Shown here piece after piece: positions 56,300 to 64,000 of a DNA stretch of 64,000 nucleotides. This DNA comes from Phlebotomus papatasi (taxonomy: Eukaryota; Arthropoda; Insecta; Diptera; Psychodidae), in contig NC_077224.1 of NCBI RefSeq assembly GCF_024763615.1, positions 17,267,078 through 17,331,077 on the forward strand, read 5' to 3'. The position numbers and the translations under genes are program-made. The notes below the pieces were generated by a model that was not told the origin of the DNA, searched no databases, and saw nothing but the letters and a program-made list of their open reading frames with translations. Positions within the stretch are counted from its first letter, which is position 1. Every line of letters begins with the position of its first letter.

Positions 56300-58020
56300 A
56301 GAACATGAACAAGTATGGTTAGGGAGAGTACTGTGAGTGACAGATCGGCTGATCGGCGCCGATTAGTGTCCATGATAGACTGATCGGCAGTCATAGTAAA
56401 CCGTGAGTGATAGATATGATTACCCCCTGCAAAAATTCAAACACATCAATATTTCAAACATTTTCCTTCTCTCATCTTGAATGCTTCTTCATGTGAAAGT
56501 CAGATTAACTTTGTTTTGTCCCTGGTCTCGAGCTTATGCATTTCTCAAGAATTTTTGTTCAAATGGAATATCTTGAGAATTGCATACGAAGGAATTGATG
56601 ACCATAATCCTTTGATGGAATTTCTCATTTGAGCTTTTCAATTGATTTTCCATTGCAAGAACTTCAATTTTCTGCAACATTTCCTCATACTCTTCTTTCG
56701 AAACATTGTTGAATGTTGCACTTCAATGATGACTCAATATTGACCTCATCCCTGACTTAATTGAGTTTGTGGTTGGGTTAGAAGTAGGTGTTCTGCGGAG
56801 GAAAACATTGTATCTTGGAAACTTAAAAAGTGTTTTCCACCAAAACAAAATGAAAACAGTGCTGTAAATCAATTAGTTTTTGGTATGTAATGTTCGACGA
56901 TGTAATTAATTACATTGGGAAATGCATGTGAGGAATGGAGCAATTGAACGCACAATATATTGGTTTGGGAATGCTTATAGGGGATCTTTCTCCCAGGAAG
57001 TCTTTTGGGGAATATTCCCTCGAGGTTGAAACATGTCTCCACCATACCCTCCTCGGCACCAGGATAAAATTTCATTGTGCCTTTGTGGGTGGTAAATACC
57101 ACAGTCCAACTTTGTTCACATACTGGAATGAATAATTAACCATTTTGTAAATTATTGCCGGAGCTCAGGGAGCAATTATATAGAAAATAATGAATTTACT
57201 ATCGTGTGATGAAAACATGGGGGCCACATATTATTGAATTATGGTGCTCTTTGTGAGCTTTGACCCAACCTCGTATAAAAAAAAAAAATTAACAGTGTCA
57301 ACTGTGAAAAATACAAAGTGAGAAAAAGCAGTGGGAGTGCTCCATTGAATGCTATGTACTAATTTTATCAGTATTAAATTACACGATATCTAATTATAAA
57401 ACATGAAATTGAAAAACAAATACCTGTACCGAAGACCAACTGAAATAATGTTAAGGATTTACTAAAAAATATTAAACACTACTGGTATTTTAATTAATTA
57501 CTCTTTTTCCAGAAAAATTCAACATTACATTGAGAAAAAAAAATGTTAAAAGAATATTTTTCATCGGATTGAAATTACCCCTCGCAAGATAATCTGAAAA
57601 AATCATACCGGTTACCCTTTTTAGTCATAGTTGTATGAAACAATCACTCCTAGTACCCTCATTTTTGCAATCCATAAGTCCGGTTTTTTGCCACATGGTG
57701 CGCTAGTAGCGTTCGTTATATTTTTCTTCAATCGAACGCTTTCAATCAGTCAAAAAATTCACGATGGAGGAAGGTTAACGTGTTGAAAGTGAAAATCCGA
57801 ATATTGTGAAATTTTAGAAGACTGGACAATCTTTAATAACGGGATTTTCCGTCTATTAATATGTGGAATCTGCGGACGAGAGCTCCTGGAAGCGCTTGAT
57901 CACAGAAAGTGAAAATTTTGCGACAAGTTTAATTCAAGTTTATTATTCAAGTTTAATGTTACTTATACACCGGAATAAAAATTATGAAAAAATAAGGTGA
58001 ATTCTTTTTCAGAATAATAT
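56300..58020. other. No supported gene
   Basis: GATCGGC words recur near 56345-56395. Short opposing frames at 56869-57135 have no recognised content. Otherwise nothing distinctive. Confidence 0.4.
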
Positions 58021-58143
58021 TTATAGGAGAATGTAGGCATGGTTTGCACAGAATGAACCTTCAAACGATGCGAATTTTCTCTTTGTATGCAAAGAGCTGA
58101 CTTACCGTTTCTCATCTCGTTTCATGAGCTTAATAATTATCTA

Positions 58144-58873
58144 CACAGTAAAAAAAATTACAACCACTATGGTTGGGGATTTTTGCACGAGCATTATAGT
58201 TGTGAGATTTATGTATTGGCAAATGTTTTGTAATGGCAATGTTGTGTATTGTCAATTTGTGTATTTTATAAAACGGCTTCCTGTCTATAATTTTGATTGT
58301 AGAGCAATTTTGTTCAGTTTATGCGTGTATTATCTGTGAAAAGTCTCTGTATTGAACTAAGAAAAAAAGAAAAAAACGAACAAAAAAAAGAAAAAACATG
58401 AAGAGCGAGCCTGAGACTTGAACCCATAACCTTTGCGTTGATGGTCGCGCGTTTTCCGGCCGCGCCACAAACTTGCTTACTTCTCTTGAGCAAATGGCCA
58501 AGAATTGCATCGTCAATTTTTCTAATTTACGTGATGTTTCCTCTGTTTTCTGTTATTACATAATTATTCCTCATTTTTTACGACTAAGGCATATTTTAAG
58601 AATCCAATGAATGATTCTAGAAGACAATTAGACAGTTAGAAACGCGAAAAATGTCTAAAATCTTTGAATAATTGCAATAGTGAACAATTTTGACAGTTCT
58701 CACACAAATTTTCCCATACACAAATTTCATTACACAAACTTAATTTTACTAGAATTATCTTAGTATCGTACTACAAATATGATAGTAATTTTACAATTTA
58801 CAACCAAAATGCTTGTGGCAATACACAACTTTTCCCATACACAACTTTATTTCTCACACAATTTTTTACTGTG
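58144..58873. mobile_element. Inner TIR element, CACAGTAAAAAA ends
   Basis: CACAGTAAAAAAAATTACAA at the left and ATTTTTTACTGTG at the right, with TA on both sides (58142-58143, 58874-58875). Subterminal words such as TTGTGTATTG occur inverted on the two sides. It carries the tRNA-like sequence at 58402-58474. Confidence 0.75.
58402..58474 (-). tRNA. tRNA-like pol III unit inside a DNA element
   Basis: On the minus strand the A box TGGCGCGGCCGG (58456-58467) is followed after a usual distance of about 31 bases by the B box GGTTCAAGTC (58415-58424). The D-stem GCGC/GCGC and four of five T-stem pairs form. The acceptor stem does not pair and the anticodon loop lacks T33. A run of T (from about 58396 downward) would terminate pol III. 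Best read as a tRNA-derived SINE head or pseudogene; a functional tRNA is unlikely. Confidence 0.45.
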
Positions 58874-58949
58874 TAGGTCTTGGCAAACAAAGGGAAAATT
58901 TGCGTTGTTTGAAGGTTCACTCTGTACGAACCATGCCAACACTCCCCTA

Positions 58950-60688
58950 TCTTTTTGAAATTTTTATAACTCAATATTGACTTATTGAGGGGTCACTAGC
59001 AACCAGAAGTTGATATCTTATGCCGTTTAAGTTCCAGATAGGTGACAAATTAAAAAAAAGCTGATTGTCAATATCCAATTTGATATTTTTGATATAGTTC
59101 AAAGTAACTCAAATAAATTCTGCTATATTTTATTGAATTTTACTAAACATTTCGAAATGTTTTATTATTGATTTGTTTATTTATTATTTTTTATTATTTT
59201 GCAATTCAGTGAATTATTTTATCTAAATTGACAAAAAATGCAAAAGACCTAAGCAAAGTAGCAGATAATATAAAATAAATAAACAATTTATCGTTAAGAG
59301 AGAGGAAAATTATATTAAGTAAAGCTATAAATCGGTAAAGTTCCTTTAAGAATCTGCTTATAAGGAATTTGTCATGCTTTCTATAAACTTTTGAATAAGT
59401 ACGTTGTCCTCCATTTCTTCCCAAGTTACTTTATAAGTATTAAAGAATCTCTATGCTAAGGGCTATGAATCAATAAAAGCCTTGAGTACCTCCCTACAAG
59501 GTTCCGGCCCTTTGTGCAGGTTTTTCAGATCAAGGTGTTTTATCATTGTAATGCAATTATATAATTTTCACATTATTTCACAATTGAAAAATTTTCTTTT
59601 AAATTTAAAATCGATCCTTTTTGAATCACTTTCCGCTTTTCACTGCGAAAAAAACGGAATTAAACACTACACCAGTGATTTTCCGGGGGATATTTTTCCA
59701 CAAGACTGACCTTTTCCGTTTAATTCTCATTGAGGAAAGTGGGTAGTGGGTATCTTTCCAGAGGATGAGCTAAAATAAAATGAGGAGGCAGCAGCAAAAA
59801 AACGCGGATAATAAATTTGTTGAACAAGACACAAATTCGAGGAGCTTTTAGGGAAGAAAGTTAATCGATAGTGTGCCCTTGGTGAATAATCTTCAGCACA
59901 TAGTGCAAGAATGTCTTTTGATATTTGTCACACCCTTCGCAGGATGGTGGTTGAGTAAATATTTGCTAAAGAACATTTTCCAGAGAAAGAGAGAGTGGTG
60001 AAAATGAATAATTGGGGACATTTGTCACAGATCGCTGAAATCATACACTAAATTGCATTTTCTTGAAGAGCACGCGTTTCAAATTGCAAAACCACCAACG
60101 ACTTTACTAGTATACCCGAGGCTTTTCCACAAATTGCCAACTTTCTCCAATTCATTTGTCTGCTGGATTTTCCACCACCCACCCCTCTCCCGAAAAAAAA
60201 AATACCCTCATCACCAACAATTTATCTTCAAAATATATAAATATACCTTTTGATATCCGGTACCCTGTGTTATGATTACGTAACAGCATGTCTATGATGA
60301 TCCGCAAACGTTGACTATCCCCTACCATAAACATAATACAAATTTAAAATTTAATGTTGCTTTCAGGCGTATTTACGGAAAATTTGTTTACACAGCAAAC
60401 AGTTATGCGGAACATTCTTCGAAATAGGATTTAATACATAAAAAATATTAAACATTATTTTGCAATTAGGTTTCCTGCAAAATATGGATTTTTCCTCTAA
60501 ATCAATATTTTCCATTTGTTACTAAATATTTAATTTTAAATAGTGTGGATTTTATTGAATTCCAAGAAGAACGCAGGAAATGCAAAAAAATACAGACGAT
60601 ACAGATCGAGTTTTATGGAAAAAAATCCTAGTTTTCATTATTGAGAGCTTGTTTTCGGAAATAGAGTTACAACAAAAATGTTTAACTT
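58950..60688. other. No supported gene
   Basis: AT-rich throughout, short opposing frames only (59206-59424, 59482-59709, 60053-60334). No repeat with a second copy noticed. Confidence 0.4.
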
Positions 60689-60689
60689 G

Positions 60690-60735
60690 CGACTTAAGCC
60701 GAGAGACGGCTTAGTGTAATTATTATCAAATTAAT
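60690..60735. repeat. AAGCCGAGAGACGGC family, fragment 2
   Basis: ACTTAAGCCGAGAGACGGCT matches 63560-63586 (inverted) and 18205-18232 (inverted). It runs into TAATTATTATC and a small palindrome (AATTATTA...TAATAATT). Confidence 0.6.
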
Positions 60736-60779
60736 AATTACACTAGATTAGATTAGGTTAGATTATTAAATTGGGCGGT

Positions 60780-61400
60780 GACTCAAAATACATATTTTTG
60801 GTACCGCTGCACCTAGGTCTCTCTGTTTGGGCCCATTATGCATCCTCTAGACCACCCCTAGGGGCAAGAAGGTGAGGGTGCCTCCTGATCGGTTTATCGA
60901 GAATTCTCGCATGGCCAGCTGTATGGCAACCTACTTTCCAAGTTCCCGCTGAGCGTAATCTCAGAGCGACCGAGTACGTCTCCGTCTTTATAGTGGAAGT
61001 GGTGTTGTGACGCATTTTACTGCTCGAACTCCACGGACAGAGCAGTATATATAATCCCTCGATTTTTTCACCCCCCAAAATTTCCACCTTCCACCCCCCG
61101 AAGACCCAATTTGTCAACAAATCTTCACGTTTCAGAAGATTTCTGAGAAATGTCGTCACGCTGTTTGTCCGTCTGTCCATCTGTCCGTCTGTCCGTCCGG
61201 CTGTCGCCAGCTCTAGACGCCAAACGGTAAGAGATAGCGACTTGGGTTGGGATTGGAACCTAAGGGAGATCGCCCCCATAAGTCGACCCAAGGATCGTTA
61301 ACATGCCCCTCATCCCCCCTCCCCTTCACCACCAAAACCATGTTTTTTTTTGGATTGCTCGAAAACGTGTCGTGCGTTTTTTTTTTCATTTTTGGACATG
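60780..61400. repeat. GC-richer composite repeat with (GTCY)n tract
   Basis: TGCTCGAACTCCACGGACAG and AGCAGTATATATAATCCCTCG match the left part of the repeat at 43185. A (GTCC/GTCT) tract lies at about 61166-61204, followed by CCAAACGGTAAGAGATAGCG, a word order also seen, much diverged, at 55660. The 151-codon minus frame across it includes the simple-repeat tract and is not supported as a gene. Confidence 0.55.
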
Positions 61401-61462
61401 TTTTAGAAATTACACAGGCGGACATTTCGTCCTTAGACGAAAATACCGTTGAATCATTCCTA

Positions 61463-61712
61463 CACTGAGAAAAATCCGAAAAGTTAAAATAACATTCCGG
61501 AAATGTTAATTTTACCCTGCAGTATTGATCCGAAATCGGTGTAAATATTACCCTTTTTATGTGTATTGGGGGTTAAAATTACCCTTTTATGTTAATTTTA
61601 GCCTTAAAAAGGTGTAAAATTAACATTAAAAAATGTTGATATGTTTTTACGCCTAAAAAATGTTAAAGTTATGAGGAAAAAAGTTAATTACACCCTCTTT
61701 TTTTTCTCAGTG
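61463..61712. mobile_element. CACTGAGAAAA MITE family, copy 2
   Basis: A 250 bp element between TA dinucleotides, CACTGAGAAAAATCCGAAAA at the left and TTTTTCTCAGTG at the right. It is the cleanest of three copies. It contains AACATTCCGGAAATGTTAAT and GTTAATTTTAGCC. Confidence 0.9.
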
Positions 61713-61729
61713 TAATACGGTTTTTCAAG

Positions 61730-62010
61730 GTGAAATGTTTAAAAGACACTAGAGAGCGCATTTATCAAACGAATGTGTCATGTTTGGGGTCGTTGGAAAG
61801 GTCTTGGAATTTCCTATAAAACTGAACCGATTCCAATCGGTTCTGAACCGGTAATGAACCGGTTCATAGCCAATAACCAATTTTAATCCGAAAATCGATA
61901 CTTTTAAAACAATTTTGGAGGATCTTCTGAATGATATATGAATCGGTTCAAATCGGTAAGTTACGAGTTTGAGTATTTCTCAAATCCTGGGACGCTCTGT
62001 CACCCATTTG
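61730..62010 (+). repeat. GTTGGAAAGGTCTTGGAA family, uninterrupted copy
   Basis: GGTCGTTGGAAAGGTCTTGG, CTGAACCGATTCCAATCGGT, TGAACCGGTAATGAACCGGT and CTGGGACGCTCTGTCACCC in one unbroken run. This is the reference for the interrupted copy at 43175-44140 and the inverted one at 2120-2282. GAACCGGTT-type dyads repeat inside. Confidence 0.8.
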
Positions 62011-62014
62011 TGCA

Positions 62015-62475
62015 TCACAACCCAGTTTTCAAATATTCATGATCGCGCTGGTTCTTTCGTGAAATATCAAGAAAAGACATGACCGATCATGTCCAGCACC
62101 GCGACAGTTCTTCTATCCAATTATTCCTTACGAAATTTAAAGTCCAAAGACATAGGTATTCCTTTAGGGTTATAAACACTTTGCAGCCATTAAAAAAGGC
62201 AGATGATCCTGAAAGGTCGTAATATGACGATGGGCGATATATGAGTGACCAAAAAGGGGATGCATTTGTTGGCTTAAGCAAACAAAGGCATACTCTATTC
62301 CTGGAAAACTCGTAAAATGGGTGATCTATGATGACAAGTTTTTAAGATTACTTTCTCTTCGAGACTAAAAGCAATAAAACCTTGAAAATAAATGGGGACA
62401 AGGATGGGAAACGATCAAAAATGTGTGCGATCTTCGGCCATCCCAATTAAGCACCCCCTTTCTTAAGGATATGGA
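62015..62475. other. No supported gene
   Basis: Mixed composition, no frame above 65 codons, no second copies noticed. Confidence 0.35.
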
Positions 62476-62478
62476 AAG

Positions 62479-62768
62479 TGTTGATATTTTTATGGGCACT
62501 TAACGATCGTTTTCAGACGATTGATATCTTGAAGTTCGTCCTGAATCACTAATGAGCAATTATTGGAATTGGACACCTTTTCTAGGAAATAATGTCGATT
62601 ATGGTGCGAGTGGAGGATTTTAGTATAAAAAAGGTAGCTAAATTCAAGAGGTTGGTTCAGTCACAGTGTAAACGTAGCCCAGGCCACTGTGTAGTGTAAC
62701 GAGTGTAACCTTTCTTCAATAAAAAGTAGGAACCCAAAAATAGTGTTTAATTAAGAGAAAAACTTCCA
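62479..62768 (+). mobile_element. Possible LTR of a retrotransposon
   Basis: A TATA box (TATAAAA, 62623), an initiator-like TCAGT at 62657 and AATAAA at 62718 lie in LTR order. The putative LTR ends in TCCA, and two bases later TGGTTCCGGAGGC could be a primer-binding site. GC-richer leader-like sequence follows to about 62950. The left edge (TGTTGATA at 62479) is a guess, no second LTR lies in the window, and the priming tRNA is not identified. Confidence 0.3.
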
Positions 62769-63057
62769 ACTGGTTCCGGAGGCAACAAGGTGGCCTCAGT
62801 TGGGGTCACCACAGTGGTGGTAGGCTTAGCATGACCTCAAGAGCCGCTGTAGGTACCGTCTTGATCGGCCACGTCACTGAAAGTCACGCTAGTCTTTGAA
62901 GCCGCTGTAGTAATCGTGCCGAATTTCGGAATTCGATCCTCGGCCACCAAATTACAACTGTATATCGAAGTTTCCATTCCATACTATGCTATCTCACAAT
63001 GACAACTTGTCATGAGAGCCATTTGAAATTGGCTATTTTCTATGCTGCCTGTGTATT

Positions 63058-63080
63058 CATTTATTTATTTATTTATTTTT
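63058..63080. repeat. (TTTA)n microsatellite
   Basis: Five to six TTTA units followed by a T run. Confidence 0.9.
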
Positions 63081-63187
63081 AAATGGACTGTTTCGTTGCC
63101 CGGACGTCGGATGACCACCAAATGTTCACCAGTTGTAGATCTCGGTCCCAGGAACAACATATCTCTCGGAGTTATAAAAGGCTAAGT

Positions 63188-63446
63188 CGACTCAGCCTAG
63201 AAATAAAAGAGGGTGCGATTAACTTTTTGTCCACGTAACTTTAACACTTTTTAGGTGTAAAAATATATCAACATTTTTTAATGTTAATTTTACACAATTT
63301 TAAGTGTAAAATTAACATGAAAAAGGGTAACTTTAACCCAATTTACACCTAAAAAGCATAATATCAACACTAATTTCGGATCAATAATGCAGGGTAAAAT
63401 TAACATTTCCGAAATGTTATTTTAACTTTTCGGACTTCTCTCAGTG
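63188..63446 (-). mobile_element. CACTGAGAAAA MITE family, copy 3, inverted
   Basis: Read on the minus strand it starts CACTGAGAGAAGTCCGAAAA and shows AACATTTCGGAAATGTTAAT, AACATTAAAAAATGTTGATA and GTTAATCGCACCCTC in family order. The far end is eroded, so the lower boundary is approximate. Confidence 0.8.
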
Positions 63447-63475
63447 TATCAGATTCGAACAAACTAAGCCGTTTC

Positions 63476-63586
63476 TCATCTTAGGCCAAGAGACAGATTA
63501 GTCAAAAACTAATGGAAATCTAATCTGAAAACTATTTTGATTATAATTACGTTATGCCGTCTCTAGGCTTAAGCCGTAAGTGTTTT
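63476..63586. repeat. AAGCC-AGAGAC family, most complete copy
   Basis: The left TTAGGCCAAGAGACAGATTA and the inverted right (GGCTTAAGCCTAGAGACGGC) form an imperfect inverted repeat around TCAAAAACTAATGG and ATTATAATTACG. Fragments of the same family are at 18120-18240 and 60690-60735. Confidence 0.6.
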
Positions 63587-63589
63587 TAG

Positions 63590-64000
63590 GACATAAATAA
63601 GTCTTTGGTTTTGGGTTTTGCAAAATATTGAAAATATAAATTTGGTAGGAATAGCATCAAATGTGATATAGCTGTAAATAAATCATCTACCGTAATCCAG
63701 ATTATAAAAACCTAAGATTAATGAGTCGATAAGTTTAACTTTGTATAAAAACCGTTGTACTGAAGGATTTTGCTTTAAGTAAGTAGGAAATATCTTAGAT
63801 TTTTAAAGGTTTCAAAAGAGACATCAAAAATACCTTAGGCCTATTTAATGCATTTTTTTCAATTTCGCAGTGTGATATTTAATTCGCGTCACCGATTAAC
63901 GGTTAACGATTTTATTAAGCTTTTAAAACTTAGACCAAGGATGAGATTTGCACCTGCTACCTATTCCTATTTTGATGATGAGAGGGGATAAAATGTTAGA
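63590..64000. other. No gene or repeat recognised
   Basis: AT-rich window edge. Nothing distinctive was seen. Confidence 0.35.

Larger units (their letters stand above)
58026..58947. mobile_element. Outer TIR element, GGAGAATGTAGGCATGG ends
   Basis: The left GGAGAATGTAGGCATGGTTT and right (minus strand) GGGGAGTGTTGGCATGGTTC begin inverted repeats that continue through GAACCTTCAAAC and AATTTTCTCTTTGT. TA lies next to each end (58024-58025, 58948-58949). It is interrupted by the inner element, which accounts for most of its length. Confidence 0.75.

Noticed and set aside
60836..61291. 151-codon open frame on the minus strand
   Set aside because: It runs through a (GTCY)n simple tract and through sequence shared with other repeat copies, so it is read as repeat-derived.
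1..64000. rRNA genes, telomere repeats or a viral insertion
   Set aside because: No rRNA core words, no TTAGG arrays and no recognisable viral protein frame were seen anywhere in the window.

Overview
The window looks like non-coding nuclear DNA from an arthropod, most likely an insect and perhaps a nematoceran fly such as a sand fly or mosquito. The reasons are strong A+T richness by eye, no bacterial gene organisation, no long open frame with recognisable protein content, and a very high density of short inverted-repeat transposons (MITEs). The species call is an inference. I found no protein-coding gene I can defend. The longest open frames (177, 156 and 151 codons) carry no domain I recognise, and most others are shadows of repeats. 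The window is probably intergenic or inside a very large intron.

Layout. 0-12 kb: a TA-flanked MITE at 237-466, another at 3577-4000, a PIF/Harbinger-type MITE with exact TAA duplications at 6061-6846, and a 2.4 kb terminal-inverted-repeat (TIR) element at 7917-10319 that contains a 326 bp hairpin. 14.3-16.7 kb: a large minisatellite built from the dyad GATCAAC-T-GTTGATC, with a 180 bp higher-order repeat and a 596 bp duplication. 16.7-28.8 kb: nested MITEs, a 945 bp inverted repeat whose arms both keep a C-x2-C-x14-C-x2-C reading frame, a CTGCGGAAATT word array, a 1.57 kb foldback-like element, and a compound palindrome. 29.1-30.1, 33.1-33.9 and 35.1-37.1 kb: three more degenerate tandem arrays, each with its own vocabulary; the last is anchored by GGGGCGTGG. 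38.9-47.2 kb: more MITEs, including a probable piggyBac-type MITE in TTAA sites inside an older repeat, a 324 bp hairpin, and the second PIF/Harbinger copy. 50.9-55.3 kb: a nesting hot spot with a 2.1 kb TIR element, a tRNA-like unit, a pogo-like element carrying another MITE, and a (AAT)n-tailed LINE 3' end. 58.0-58.9 kb: an element within an element, with a second tRNA-like unit. 60.7-63.6 kb: a GC-richer repeat cluster with a possible LTR edge. Between these lie long AT-rich stretches in which I see no gene.

The repeats work together only in the sense of mobile-element ecology. Several MITE families are present in two or more copies that can be aligned inside the window, and clean target-site duplications give element boundaries. 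Different families share a TAGGG(T/G)AA-like end and TA targets, which hints at mobilisation by related Tc1/mariner-class transposases. No complete transposase is present, so all of these would be non-autonomous. The strongest candidates for something undescribed are the GATCAAC/GTTGATC dyad array, the GGGGCGTGG array, and the paired CxxC-encoding inverted repeat.
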